A stretch of DNA of 64,000 nucleotides, from contig CM023449.1 of assembly GCA_013339765.2 (NCBI GenBank), positions 113,201,493 through 113,265,492 of the forward strand, read 5' to 3'. Below are positions 22,125-33,954 of the stretch, piece after piece. The notes under the pieces were generated by a model. The model saw nothing but the letters and a program-made list of their open reading frames with translations. It was not told the origin of the DNA and made no database searches. A program made the position numbers and the translations under genes. Origin of the DNA: Haemaphysalis longicornis (taxonomy: Eukaryota > Arthropoda > Arachnida > Ixodida > Ixodidae). Numbering within the stretch: the stretch's first letter is position 1; every line of letters starts with the position of its first letter.

Positions 22125-25100
22125 ATTCCTATAGGCAATCTCAACTTGCAAAACTCCCTTCGGGGTTCTTCCCAAACGGATGTCCGAGGTCGCCTTATCG
22201 AAAAATTCCTAACATCTTCGGGAGCATGCCTATTCGACAACACGCCTACATACCATAATCTATAACACAACACGTATTCACACCTAGACTTGGCAATTCG
22301 TTCTGCAGTACTGTTTCTATGGCAGTAATCCATATTACAGTAACCACTTCACAACCATGGTAACATTGCATACGTAGCTAAATGCCCTAGCAGTTCACCT
22401 TCCCGATGCAAGTTTAATGAAACAAGAAGAAACTGGAGTACAATCACCGATACATCTAAACTTCACCATGCATCGATAACACACACCTAGACAAAGCAGC
22501 CGAACTCCTCGCTGCGCACATCCCTGGCTCCACCGGAAAGTCTATTCTCCTGGCCTCCGGTGGCCCGCGTAACACAAGATGAACCTGGTGAAAAGAGCAC
22601 GGCGGGCGTTCACGAGAGACTTAGAACAAGGCGTGGGGTATCATTCGCCGGTAACCCACGCCTGATAACATGATATGCTTTAAAGGGGCAAAGACACTTG
22701 GAAAGCGCGTGCACCGTCGGGCGAAAAGGTAGAGCTGGCGCGCGTTCCTTACATTCATTGCCCCATTCACCGACACGCACTAGGTATGCACAAGAAGACA
22801 TAAAACTTAAAGGACAACAAAGAAACCATAGCATTGGGGCGCACAACAGGGGACACACGTAAAGACCAGGGTTACAGACTTGCCCAACACTTTCAATATG
22901 TGTCGAGTTGTGCGCAGTACACAAACACTTTGCTGAAACATAAAACCGATGGTGAAACGAAGTCCCTACGCAACAACAAATCACAGACTTTGCACAACTG
23001 CCTGTTTTCACTACATGAGCTAAGGGCTGCTCTGGGCACATGTAAGCCTTCAGCACCAGGCTCAGGCAAAATAGCATACAATATGATACAACACTTGCAC
23101 ATAGACACATGTGACACAATCCTTCATTTATACATAAAAATATGGCATTCGGGGCACTTTCCTAATTATTTGAGGGGGACCACCGTAGTGGCTTTTCTGA
23201 TGGGTGAAGGACCCTTCTTCTGACGCAAGTTACCGTCCTATCGCGCCAACATTCTGCCTGCGCAAGTATATCGAGAAGATCATTAACAGGATACTTGTGT
23301 ATTTGATGTTCTTGATAGGTGCCAGGCAGCGTTCAGGGTAGAGCGGTCAACCAAGGATCAGCTTGTAGCTTTGGAATCCTGCATAAAAGATGCTTTTATG
23401 CATAACCAGTACTTTATTACGGTATTTCCGGTTATAAACAAGCCTCACGAAGCTACACGGCGATACGGCATCCTTAGCTACCTTTTGGATGTCAGTTAAA
23501 ATATTGAATACGATTGCTATTTACATGTCCCAGAGGACATTTCGTGAAAAAGTTGGTCCAAGATGTGCTCGAACGTGGATGTTCGAAGTTTCACTTTGTA
23601 TTTCGGTAAGATGATCTCGCTCCAAAAGGCATTGCCAGCAGCCGTTACCTCATCGATGTATCTAGACGGAATTCAAATATCTTTTAGTATACGGGACCTC
23701 TCTGTTGCCGAACGCCAAGAGCAAATAGTGCAACAAACGCGCTGGCTTAGCAGACAAAATGGCGTCAGAATGAACCCAGTTAAAAGCACCTGCGTGGTGT
23801 TCTCCAGTAGACGGGGGACCCGTCCTGATCCTGGTATTCAACTTAATGGCGTTGCAATTCCTGTACAAAAAAAACACATGTTTTTAGGCATTGTACTGAG
23901 AAACTCACATCTATTCTCCACATAAAATGCTTTTAAAAAGCCTAAAAGCAGCAGCTTGATGTGGGCCAGTTGGTTATTGCTTAAAAGCAATACACATTCT
24001 TAAGGGTATGTCGCACCAGTCATGCGGAGCTGAACAAAGAACTTTTGCTTTGAGTTTTTACAAGTCTTGCAGGGTCGCGTTTGGACTACGGCAGTGCTGT
24101 ATATGGGTCAGCGTGTAAAAGTGCAATAAAAATGTTAGACTCAGTGCTGCATCTGGGGATCCGTCTTGCAACGTGAGCTTTGAGCCCGGGTAAAAGTTTG
24201 TTTGTAGAGTGTCATAAGTGGAGACTCGAAAACCAGCGCGCTTACACACCACTGGGGTATGCCATTAAGACCGCATCAAAGTCAAGTCATCTACGTGCTT
24301 TAATTAAATGATACCTAATCAATTACTTCCTACTTAGCCCACCCATCAATACCTCCCCATTTTATGCGAGTAAGAGCCTATGCAGAGGTATTAGAGGTTG
24401 TGTTCGGTGATAGATTCGAAGTCATCAATTTCTGATTTAGTCCCACCTTAGGAACAGTCCCCGGTTGCGTGCGAGTTTTTCTTGTAAACATATTGACAAA
24501 CTAATTGCACCCAGAGACCTGACAGTAAAGCACTTCCTACAACTACAACACAAATAACCACACACTGCCTCTTACACTGATGATTCCACGTCATCTTTAG
24601 CCGTGGCACGTGCTGCACATAGCCCCCCCCCCCACATAGCCAACTCAAAGATATTGCACAAAAATACCAGCATTATCAAAGCAGAAGCAGATGGCCTGTT
24701 ATTGTCAGTACAACATATTCCACAAATCCAAACACGACAATCCATAATCTCTAAATCCTCACTAAGTGTGGAGAAAGCCTCAGTTTCTTTACACCTCCAA
24801 AAACGCTGTCTTCACTCACCTAGTTAGAGCTCCAGTATCTACCGATAACTCGGACCTAAGAATAGTTGTTTGCTAGTTTCCGGAACATAGCGGCGTTCTG
24901 GGAAAATAAAATCGCTGACCACAATCCCGCTGTGGCAGCTCTCCGCAACAACGTGGACGCACTATGTATTCCCTACCTTGACGTAAAATTCCTGGTACGA
25001 AGGACTCTCCGACAATCTTGGCCGCAAACACGGGACACAGAAACAGAAAACTTAGTGCACACTGTAAAACAACACTTGGGATGATACCCAGCTGACTCAC

Positions 25101-25590
25101 ACAAAAGAAAAAAGGAAGTAGCCTTAGCATTGTATGCATAGGCCACACAGATGCAACAAACTCGCACCTGCTTATTGGATCTTCAAGACCTGTGTGCAGC
25201 AGGTGCGGAGATACCTATCCATAATTCACACACTAATTCAATGAAAGGAACTTCACACAATACGACAAAAATAATTTCCAGAACTCTACACAGAACAGAT
25301 TCCACTTCACCTAGCATTCTTTTCAGCAGATGATTCCATGATCGCTCAAAAGGGCACTTTAAGTTCAAAGGTGATATCAAATTTTTACACCTAATTTCTC
25401 ATCGCGCTTAGTAACTACCTGGCCGTCTACACCACCCACCTTCATTGTTTTAGGTTGATTTTAATTTTCATTTGTATTACTGGTTTTATATTCCATATAC
25501 TCATCTCTGTCTGTTAGCAGGTGTGTTTTGGCACTCTTTTCCCTAGTTGGCCTTGGCCCACACCAATACAATTGCCATCATCATCACATT
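22125..25590 (+). mobile_element. Decayed I-superfamily LINE from endonuclease to 3' tail
   Basis: The copy starts within the AP-endonuclease, where 22137-22270 reads TDVRGRLIEKFL and SSGACLF, parallel to the element at 46.2 kb. It continues through a linker (22834-23223; LFSLHELRAALGTCKPSAPG), RT (23230-24000), a thumb region around 24060-24300, RNase H pieces at 24600-24960 (including NKIADHN, normally GNEIADHN) and a CCHC region at 25130-25210 with GRTDATNSHLL-like and CSRCGD-like residues. Stops and frameshifts are frequent. The RT catalytic motif reads YLDG (23659-23670) where the sister copy has YVDD, so it is inactive. The 3' end runs into a CATCATCATC tract near 25576. Confidence 0.85.
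23563..23925 (+). pseudogene. RT palm/thumb fragment of that LINE (YLDG)
   Basis: An open frame of 120 codons includes YLDGIQISFS, then LSRQNGVRMNPVKSTCVVFS, then a hydrophobic VQKKHMFLGIV block. It aligns residue by residue with 48209-48540 in the better preserved LINE (YVDDVHIAFES, NPEKSTCVVFS, KKEHKFLGVVL). The second catalytic Asp is Gly. The frame is closed by stops soon after and does not connect to its neighbours. Confidence 0.85.
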
Positions 25591-25634
25591 GAAATCTTAC
25601 AGTCGACAAGAAGGAAGGTTACATGCGATGGAAT

Positions 25635-26400
25635 CATGCCTTCAGTTTGCCAGAGTTATACCTGCGACATAACACCGTGACATAATGCGCATGATAGGCG
25701 CTGATTCACCTCGGCGGGCAAGAACCTTTCCGTTGGCCGTTCACACAAATTTCTAATAAACAGCCTCCTTTCGAGCAACATCCCCCTTCAGCAACCGCGT
25801 CTTTTTTGCAGTTAGATGTTCGTTGATAAAAAAGGCTTTACTTGGGCCATCGAAACCACGGGAGTACAGGGTTAGCCTGGCCTTCCCTCCTTTAGCTAAA
25901 ACGGCGTTTCGCTTGGAGAGCCGTCTAGGTAAATCGAACAATAACGCTTATTTCCATGGAGATTGTGTGTTTCACCTTGTGTCCCACATTTATGTCAATC
26001 TCGTCAACTCTTAGGTTGTTTGCGATTTCCTTTCTGACTGTCATTTCGTCGCAGTCATTTGGCAAGACCCTGTTTTTTGTGGTTGTTCATTCTTTGATAT
26101 TGCTCCAGTTTAGCTAGGCGATGATGGAGCTGCTAGTTTTGAATGTCAAGTCCATGCTTTTTTTTCCACGAGATTTTTTATCTTAACCTAGATTGCCATC
26201 ATATACGTCAGAATTGGCGCGACGTTTTCAGAAGCATATGAGGAAAACCTAGTGCTTTCCTTAAGGCCACGAACTTTCAGTCGCAACTCCGTCTTGAAAT
26301 CATCAAGCTGCTTGGTAATCCTCTTGGAAATATTACATTTTTGTACGCATTAGCCTAAGCAAGACCCAGCATTTGCCGCTTGAGAAGCCCAGCACAGTCT
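25635..26400 (-). pseudogene. LINE ORF1 remnant with FP-like C-terminal domain
   Basis: The minus strand encodes a coiled-coil-like stretch (KRITKQLDDFKTELRLKVRG, near 26350-26290) and QNxQLHHRLAKLEQYQRMNN-like residues. NDCDEMTV..IANNLRVDEIDINVGHKV and LSKRNAVLAKGGKARLTLYS..GFDGPSKAFFINEHLTAKK follow at 26050-25760. After a stop, TANGKVLARRGESAPIMRI (about 25740-25680) is readable in another frame. This order matches ORF1 proteins of arthropod LINEs whose C-terminus resembles the baculovirus FP-protein fold and that bind element RNA. Two or more frameshifts and stops break it. It abuts the 3' end of the + strand LINE and belongs to a separate insertion. Confidence 0.75.
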
Positions 26401-26438
26401 TTCTCTGCAATCAGGTCTACCGCATAGGGTTCAGTTTT

Positions 26439-26551
26439 CGTTAAAAACCACAAACAGCATTGAAATCACACGGTAGATGATAAGGGCATGGAGTTGAGTA
26501 ATCGTTAAAAACCACAAAACAAGCACCAAAATCGGACGATAGATTATAAGG
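26439..26551. repeat. Diverged 64-bp tandem duplication
   Basis: CGTTAAAAACCACAAA followed by a variable ATTGAAATC / ACCAAAATC segment and CGGTAGATGATAAGG / CGATAGATTATAAGG occurs at 26439-26487 and 26503-26551. It is non-coding and otherwise unremarkable. Confidence 0.75.
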
Positions 26552-26554
26552 CCC

Positions 26555-27175
26555 CTATGAACTATTGTCAGCCCCCCCCCCCCTCTCCTCCTCCCCTCCC
26601 ACGTGTTCTGGTCAAGACTAGGTTTGCAGCTGATCGCGAAAAGGGGGGTTCACGTCATTCGAATGCAAGCGCATTCATCAGGCTCTTCATCAGTAGAAAG
26701 AAAAAGCCACCGTCCGCTAGGAGCATTGCATACCTTCCCACATAGCGGTTTTCAAAAGCTTCGCTGGATATCCAATTTCGCAAGGGAAATGACGGCAATT
26801 TTTTCCCCACAGCATTTTGTTTTGCTTCTCTGTGTAGGTAGGCTAAAAGAAGGTAGACTTATTTGGGGTGACTTCACTATTATAATTTTTGTACCTTGCG
26901 GCCAGCTGGTGCATTTTTGCTTTGCACGGAGACAACTTCCTGAGTTCAGACGACTGTAAGGCTTGTCGAGTAACGGTTACCGTTATTTGCTCAGGCACCT
27001 TTTGTATTTTGCAGAAATTGAGGGACGGTACTATTGAAAGGGAATTAGGCGTAATAAGTTCTCATTGAAATAATAATTTAAATTGAATAAAGGAAACAAG
27101 CCCATTTGAAAGCATCGCTTTTAAAGAATAGAGATGCGAAATTTGAAGCTTTTTGCAACTTGGCTGAGCCCAAAG
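26555..27175. other. No gene recognised
   Basis: A poly(C) run (26572-26583) starts the interval. Two overlapping + frames (26557-26745, 26603-26959) lack recognisable motifs. No transposon end was seen before the SINE at 27180. Confidence 0.45.
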
Positions 27176-27179
27176 AAAT

Positions 27180-27367
27180 GGTTCGGATTCCCGGCCGCGC
27201 CGGCCACTTTTCTGATGGAGGTGAAAGGCAAAACGGTCCGTGTATTCGAGATTTGGTGCACGTTAAGATCCCCAGGTGGTCGAAATTAATCTGCAGCCTT
27301 CCACTACGCCACGTCCCATAACCTGTGTAGTTTTGGCGCGTTAAACCTCATAATGAATCAAATTAAT
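27180..27367 (+). mobile_element. tRNA-derived SINE, degraded copy
   Basis: Box B-like GGTTCGGATTCCC (27181-27193) is followed by the SINE body TTTCTGATGGAGGTGAAAGGC, AAAACGGTCCGTG, CGTTAAGATCCCCAGGTGGTC, AATTAATCTGCAGCCTTCCACTACG and TAAACCTCATAATGAATC. The body matches the copies at 36.6, 44.1 and 50.6 kb. The A box half is mostly gone, so Pol III transcription is unlikely. Confidence 0.75.
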
Positions 27368-27399
27368 TTAAAAACCGGCCGCGATAATTATTGTCATTT

Positions 27400-27920
27400 T
27401 ATTTGCTGAGGCGTCTTGTTTCGCTTCTTCAGGGGTAGTCTTGTATATGTTGTTTTCACATAGCGCGTACGTGGGCTTTACACAAACCGCAAAAATAAAG
27501 AACCGTCTTGCTGTATTTCAGTGACGGTACACACCGAAGACAAATAAGCCGAAGTGGGAGTGAATGGCTTGTCGCATAACTCAATGCCCATTTGGAGTAT
27601 GCAATATTCTCTCCAGTGGGAGTATCACCTAACTGCAAGTATCTCCTTAGTTTATTTTGTGGCATGTAGGAGTAAAGTTTCACTGCCACTAAAATGGGAG
27701 TTTTCGGGGAGAGCATTGGAAATATATTGTATTCTCCCACTAGGAGTTTTCGGGAGTCGCGTTAGGAGCATTGTTCAGCTGCATTTGGAGTATTTTTACT
27801 GTTTTTGGGGTGTTTTATAGAAGCGCTGCAGGAAATTGGACTGTACTTGGGGCTTGTTATAAGGCTGATCCCCCGAATTTTATTTATGGGTATTGAGGAG
27901 CCACATGGGGCGTACTTGCT
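27400..27920. other. No gene; scattered GGAGT motifs
   Basis: The motif GGAGT (often GGGAGT or TGGAGTAT) occurs at about 27560, 27595, 27620, 27669, 27695, 27742 and 27787, twice as GGAGTTTTCGGG. Spacing is irregular (23-52 bp). It may be a degenerate minisatellite or the 5' UTR of the LINE that begins to the right. No coding motif is present. Confidence 0.4.
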
Positions 27921-27923
27921 AGT

Positions 27924-29430
27924 TTTTTCTCAAGCATTTCAAGCAAAGCCGCAGGCCTAGACGGTATCACCGCCCGCCTCATTCAAGAGAACATTGACAT
28001 ACTTGGCCCCATACTATGTCATCTATTCAACCACTCTCTCCTTGATGGTATATATCCATCACGTCTGAAAATAGCAAAAGTTACTCCTGTATTTAAGGAA
28101 GGTGACCAATCTGAGCCATCCAGTTATCGACCAATTTCAGTTCTAAGTGCCATCAATATTATTTTCGAAAAATTAATTGCAAAACGCGTCCACAAGTTTC
28201 TTGAAAAGTACCGCGTCATCTGTCCGCAACAGCATGGATTCCGCCCGCGGTACTCTACATCAACAGCTGTGCTCTCACTTACGAAAATGCTTAATACCAC
28301 CCTGCATAATAATAAACTTGCCGCTGTAGTATTCTTAGATCTTCAAAAAGCTTTTGATACAGTCGATCACAGTAATATGTTGGATAAGCTTAAAAATTAT
28401 GGCTGCCGAGACAAATCCTTTCATCTATTTTCCAGTTTTCTTACTGACCGTCAGCAAAAAGTGTCCATTAACAATATAACGTCTTCACTGCGATACATAA
28501 CAACAGGTGTTCCACAAGGGTCCGTGCTTGGGCCCTTACTGTTTACCCTCTATGTAACCGACTTGTGTCAAATAAGTTCTTCTGAAATGCTCATGTATGC
28601 CGATCACACTGCTGTCATATTCACAGCCGATACTGAGGATGAACTTCAGGATAAACTGAACAAAGAGCTAGCTAAAATATCAAACTGGTTTTCAACAAAC
28701 AAATTGACAATCAACACGAAGAAGACTAAATACATGATTTTTCACTCTCCGAGAAAACTTGTAAATTACAGCATAATTAAACCGATTATTAACGATAATG
28801 CACTTCAACAAACCAGTTCCTTCAAATATCTAGGTATTATCTTTGACAGCAATTTAAATTGGAAGAACCAAATTACGCATGTTTGTTCGAAGGTAGCATC
28901 CGGATGCTACGCCCCTTTTACAAGCTCGTGATTGTTTTGACGCAAACATCCTGCATATAATTTACCATGCCTTTATCAGCAGTCACCTGACATATTGTTT
29001 AGAGTCCTGGGGTTGGACGTTCACTACGTACCTTAACCCCATCAGACGATTGCAAAAACGTGTGATTAGAATTATGAATTTCGCCAAATACAATGAACAC
29101 AGTAAGCCTTTGTTTACTCAGCTACAACTATTACCTTTTGATCAAATGCGTGAGGATAAAACGGCTCGAATCACATACAGTATAGTAAGGAACAATCATC
29201 CATTTCCTGTCTCCTTATTTAATAGTCCATTACGGCACACAAGAAATTTCAGCCTTAACAATTTCAATCTTCCCCTTACTCATAATGTTTATGGTGAGCG
29301 ACTTATACAGTACGTTGGTGCGAAAGTGTGGAATAAAATCCCTGTTGACCTGAGGAATGACCATAACTTCTGTAAAAAACTGAAAAATCATTTTCTGTTG
29401 TTATATGCCCATGAGTGTCCCCAACACTAG
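27924..29430 (+). pseudogene. LINE reverse transcriptase (YADH active site) and C-terminus
   Basis: The frame is open from about 27924 to 28931: AGLDGITARLI, then VTPVFKEGD..SYRPISVL, QQHGFRPRYST, FLDLQKAFDTVDH, TTGVPQGSVLGPLLF, the catalytic block MYADHTAV, NKLTINTKKTKYMIF and FKYLGIIFD. These are the conserved RT blocks in order. The catalytic YADD is YADH (codons 28596-28607, His CAC for the expected Asp), which should abolish polymerisation. A frameshift at about 28917 moves the thumb and C-terminus (LLQARDCFDANIL..LQKRVIRIMNF, then VGAKVWNKIPVDLR) to another frame that stays open to 29430. Confidence 0.9.
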
Positions 29431-29549
29431 AAACGTACTTGTTGTTTTTTTTCTTTCCTTTTTGATCGCAGCACGATCACTTGCGTACAGTCGCAAAGTT
29501 CGCGGCCTTTCTTCTTCTTTTTTTTCAAATAGTCATCACGTGTTATGTT

Positions 29550-29598
29550 GGTATTGGTTGTATTATTTGGTATTGGTTGTATGTTGGTATTGGTTGTA
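29550..29598. repeat. GGTATTGGTTGTA, three copies
   Basis: GGTATTGGTTGTA occurs at 29550-29562, 29569-29581 and 29586-29598 in the LINE 3' UTR. It is a small local repeat, probably slippage within this copy. Confidence 0.85.
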
Positions 29599-29679
29599 TT
29601 GGTAGTTATTGTAATCTGACAGTATGTTTATACACTGATTGATAACAATGAGACTGCTTATAACTATGTATTTCCGAAT

Positions 29680-29781
29680 TTGGACCCACAACTAGCCTTT
29701 GGCTAAGGGTCCAAGCACTGTTTGCAAATATTATGTACCTATGCTTGAAATAAACCAATGATTGATTGATTGATTGATTGA
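29680..29781 (+). other. LINE 3' hairpin, polyadenylation signal and (TGAT)n tail
   Basis: TTGGACCC (29680-29687) pairs with GGGTCCAA (29707-29714), and inside it TAGCC pairs with GGCTA around TTT. AATAAA at 29749-29754 and five TGAT units at 29758-29781 follow. This is the classic 3' architecture of a CR1/L2-like LINE, where the hairpin and the terminal microsatellite are recognised during target-primed reverse transcription. Confidence 0.8.
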
Positions 29782-29789
29782 ATAGAAAA

Positions 29790-32035
29790 ATGTGAAAGGT
29801 TCGTTTTTCGCCAACTTCAGCTCTCCTGCAAGTGATGAGCCATGGATACGGCGTAACAAAAACACTACCAGCCATAATTTCTCCATCGCTGTTCACAGTG
29901 CGGAAGGAAGCTTTTCATTCTGCTGGAGACTCGTACACACAACACTGAAGCTTCAACGGCAAAATCCGCATTTCTTTGACACCGTTCGGCGTCCCCAATA
30001 AAGTTCCGGGCATGGGGCCCTCTCTCACGACAACGCTCGCCTGGGAAGGCGGAGAGAAGCCGGTACAGTGACGCCGAAAACGAACTGAGTTCAATTTGGC
30101 ACAAAACTGGCAACAGTCCCCTCAAAATGTTGGTTACAACAAAAAGCGGGTTTTGCTACGGCAAGCAGAGGCGCAACCGAATTGTTTTCAACGAGCCGCT
30201 TTGCGGTCACTGCATTTGCGGTTTACGGGTACTGCATTTAGGCCTCGCGTTAGTGCCGTGGCGTACTCCGTTGGCTCGAATCGATGCCTGGGAGAAGACG
30301 TCACAGTGCGTCGCACGTTGGTCTAGGTTGGTTCCCCAAAGTTCACAACGAGCTTTGGTTGGCGGAAGCACCTCGCCTCCATTTGCTGCGGTCGAAAGTT
30401 TACATCGACCAAAAAAAATTCGGGGTTTCTAGAGCTCAGAGGACACACGACACCAACTGGTAGCCATTTTTTAAGAGGCGTAATAGAGACAGGGGTGGAG
30501 GAGTTAGAGAAGGCGAGGGTTTTTTCATTCTGCCATTAGGACTAACTTGATATTTAAACCTAATTCCATTTCGGGGGAGGTACAATCGTGGTAAATGCGC
30601 CTACTTACCACGGCTTTTGGCTCCAGAGCAAGCTGGTAGTTTTTAGCTGTCATACTACGGGACATGGGAGCAAGCCGCCTGTCGTGAGGAGTTTAGAAAA
30701 CGTATTTCACTCAAAAAAACTCCCATTCAGGATTATTTTGTGTTTTGTATGTACACACCCCGTTTTTTGGGGGGTTATAACAATTTCCGCTCAAGTTAGA
30801 ATGAAGAAAACACCGTGACGAACAAGTTTTGTCAAGGTTCACTAAACAATTGTATTCGTTTATCACTTCCCGCCATGTCTGTTGATTCAAATCCTGGCCA
30901 AAGAACGCGCTTGTCCTTTGGGGATCCATCCTCTGGTGACTGTCGATAATTAAAGCAGTATCAAGAACTTACTCTAGTTTCTAAAGCAAAACATTCTGTG
31001 TAAAGTAACTAGCATGCACTGAAAGTCCGCGACAAATGATTGGCCAACGTCCAAATATTGCTGCCTTTATAATGTCCGGCAGCTTCCCTCTGGTATTGTT
31101 CGTTTCGTACCGGAATCTCGTTTCACTGCCCCCCACATCAACAATGCACAGAGTTTTATATCTAACTTCAACAACAAAAATTGCTACTTTCGCTCGACTG
31201 CACGACATTTTCCGGCTTCTAGGCGTAACCCCGCGATAGCGAGCGCGTCGCTGCACAACTGCAATGCCATGAGGCACGTGTACGAGCGGAAAACTGCCAT
31301 CGAACCGTGAACGGCGATACGCGCGTTTAAACAATAGTCCACCACATGGATATCTCCAGCCTTTCAAACTGACTCCTCGCCTGACTGGTGTCAACTGCAT
31401 GGCCTACCATGCGTTACAGCAGCCTTTGCTTGGAGCCTTCATTCCACCGCAGGAAATATAACTGGCTAACTAACGTGACACTTACGCATCTACTTAGTTG
31501 AGGCACCCTGTTGATGAAATTCATTAGAAAAGTTTATACAGCTTTACAATGTTTTTTTTGTAACTTTATCTGCACACGCCCTTGCTCTCACAAAAATTCG
31601 CGAGGCTATTCGCGTTCCAAAAACACTGAAAATGTATAGGGATAAATACTTCTCCTAGCCGCAGGCCAGTTTTATTTACATTCGGATAAGTGCAAAATTG
31701 CGAGTTGTGTAAAAATATTCACGCTGTATCTGCTCAATTCGCGGCAAATGTCATCAAAAAACAATGACCTTTAGCAGCCTTCACGCGTAGATGCCTGTGT
31801 TCTCCCCGCCAGCCAGCTCTCACGGTCTACCCATATGTTCCCACTATAAACACCGTGGAGGTCGCTCCGGACAATTAAAATTTCCTGCTTTCCACCCTTT
31901 GCGCGCCATTCATTGGGTCCTTTGGCTGCCAATTTATTGAAATGACGCCAACAGAAATTTGGGGGAAAACGCTTCTATATTGTTGGGTCAAACACTGTTT
32001 TCAACGCGTATCTTTTGAACACCAAGGGCACATAT
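29790..32035. other. No gene recognised
   Basis: Several overlapping frames of 60-140 codons occur (for example 30981-31400 on -), but none shows a motif, a repeat partner or a plausible exon structure. AATAAA at 29998-30003 is isolated. I cannot exclude short exons of a host gene. Confidence 0.4.
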
Positions 32036-32039
32036 ATTT

Positions 32040-33845
32040 TTTAATTTGAATTTGAATTGATTTTATTTTGTGTTACAGCATGAGTGTGTACGATACAATA
32101 TTTCAGAAGGAGGTGCAGGAGTCAGAGACTGAAGGGGGGACGTCCTGTTATTCATTAAACAGACGGAAACACATGTTATAAGCAGAAATATGCCAATGAA
32201 CGAAACGCAAAATAATATCAGCAAGATAAAATACGGTTATGTGCAAGAACATAATAAGCAAAAGACATATTAGCAATGCAAGGAAAAAACAAGCAAAACT
32301 AATATCAGCAAGATGAATTACGGTATATATGCAAGAACATCGTAAGCAAGACACATATTAGTTAAAGAAGGAATAAAGAAACAAAACTCAACTTGATACA
32401 ACCAAGTCAAATTATTCAGGTTGGAATAAGAACACCCGCAAATTATTTTAAACGTATATACGGTACGGTATGTTTTAATAAACAGTGGTAATGAATACAA
32501 AACTATTTATCCGTAAAGTTAGTTGATAAGTTTCCGTAGATCGCGTTTACCTTCGACAATAAATAGTTTATGTTTAAAGAAAAACGAGTGGAGTTACCAC
32601 GAGGAAATCGGTCAGTACAAATAAACTGAAGGAAAAGGTTTTCATTAATGAAATTAAAAACTAATAAGCGATGGGAATACTTAAGAAGTTTTGAAACCGA
32701 CAAGATATGATGAGTACGACGCAAAGAAATTGCCTTCGATTGGGAGTGACTAAAGGATATAATTCCAATGGCTGGATTATGAATATGTTTCAGTAGAGAT
32801 AAATTAATTTTGTATGTATTTCTCCAAGAAGATATGGCCTATGCGATGTGACTGTGTAAGAATTCGTAGTAAAGTGAGATAAGGATTCGTTCACTAAAAA
32901 ATGAACGAACTTCATAAAGCCCTCTAAAACTGTAAGAAGTTTGTCTTGCTAATGATGCTTTATGGTTACTGAACTTTCAGTGCTTGTCAATTTCTACGTC
33001 AATTAACGTGACACTGTAACACGCGAAGGGTAGACTAGAATCAAGGGTAATGCAAGGACGTCCGGGAACGGTCATTTCATGTGACGTGAAGATCATGAAG
33101 TTTGATGTGGCAGCATTTATGCTCACCAAGTTATTTTACACCATGTCACTACATAAGATGCATCTGTATTAAGTTGATCTTCTAATGAACCGAGGTCCTT
33201 ATCTGATGTAAACATTGTTGTGTCATCAGCGTAAAGCATGCTGTAAGAATAAGTAAGACAAAGACGAAGATCATTATAATAAAATTAGAAACAATAATTG
33301 GCCCAGGATTGACCCTTGAAGGAAACAAATATTCGTGATCTTTGTCCGAGAGTAACAATTCGACACACATACAACTTGTTCTCTATTAAGCAGGTAACTT
33401 TGAATTAAATGGGGGGTAAGGCCGGTCATACCAATCGAGTTCAGTTTGTTAAACAATATCCTTTGGTTAATAGAGTCAAACGTCTTTGAAAAAAGTCAAT
33501 AAGCAATGCGCCAAAAAAATTCTCGCGTATCTATTGCCGCTTCGATTTTTTCCGTTAAAGAAATTAGGGCGAGGTCTGTTAAGTAACTAGCCGTGAAACC
33601 GAACTGGTACGGTGACAGGATATTAAATTTGGTTAGGTACTTCATTAACCGTTCAACTGAGAGCTTTTCTTTTACTTTAAAAGAACACTTCGATTACCAG
33701 TGATGCACAGACGTTGCGTATCAAACGGGCTTTATTTTGGTCTTTTTGCAGAGGAATGTTGACAATTGCGATGAATGTTTCTAGATCTAGTTGTTTGGAA
33801 AGCTTTTGCCTGTATACACTTCTCGTTCAATAATTTTGATCACTC
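32040..33845 (-). mobile_element. Decayed CR1-like LINE (minus strand)
   Basis: Read right to left, the RT appears in order. MKYLTKFNILSPYQFGF and LTDLALISLTEKIEAAIDTREF (33640-33510) come first. A broken DFSKTFDSINQ-like block and FNKLNSIGMTG (about 33480-33420) follow, then NREQVVCVSNCYS and QGSILGQLLFLI (33390-33275), where GQ replaces the usual GP. Beyond 33180 the frame is heavily broken. The C-terminal region NENLFLQFICTDRFPRGNSTRFSL and VNAIYGNLSTNF is readable at 32645-32505. There is no RNase H. The 3' tail is made of TTTGAA/TTCAAA units at 32043-32060 next to an AATAAA-like signal. No functional ORF is left. Confidence 0.8.
32213..32386. repeat. 87-bp tandem duplication in the LINE 3' region
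   Basis: TAATATCAGCAAGAT..ACGGT..TATGTGCAAGAACAT..TAAGCAA starts at 32213 and again at 32300. The two units have diverged by substitutions and small indels, so the duplication is old. It lies downstream of the LINE C-terminal coding region, in what would be its 3' UTR. Confidence 0.75.
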
Positions 33846-33871
33846 TATGCCGGGTACCTGAATCGGGGAGG

Positions 33872-33950
33872 AGACAGACAGACATACAGCCGGGCAGCCA
33901 GGCAGACAGACAGCAGAAAATGAAGTAGCCCAAGAAAGAGTATCGCCATT
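33872..33950. repeat. (CAGA)n tract with shared flank, copy 1
   Basis: CAGACAGACATACAGCC...CAGACAGACAGC is followed by AAAATGAAGTAGCCCAAGAAAGA. A similar arrangement at 52396-52490 has (ACAG)n followed by AAGTAGCCCAACAAAGA. The shared unique flank shows that the two tracts are copies of one dispersed repeat that includes the microsatellite. Confidence 0.6.
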
Positions 33951-33954
33951 AAAC

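Larger units (their letters stand above)
27920..29781 (+). mobile_element. CR1/Jockey-type LINE with near-intact RT
   Basis: The element is 5'-truncated within the RT N-terminus and ends in a (TGAT)n tail after AATAAA (29749-29754). Apart from one frameshift near 28917 the RT and C-terminal region is open, making it one of the youngest-looking LINE copies in the window. It lacks RNase H. A bipartite 3' hairpin precedes the tail. Confidence 0.9.
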
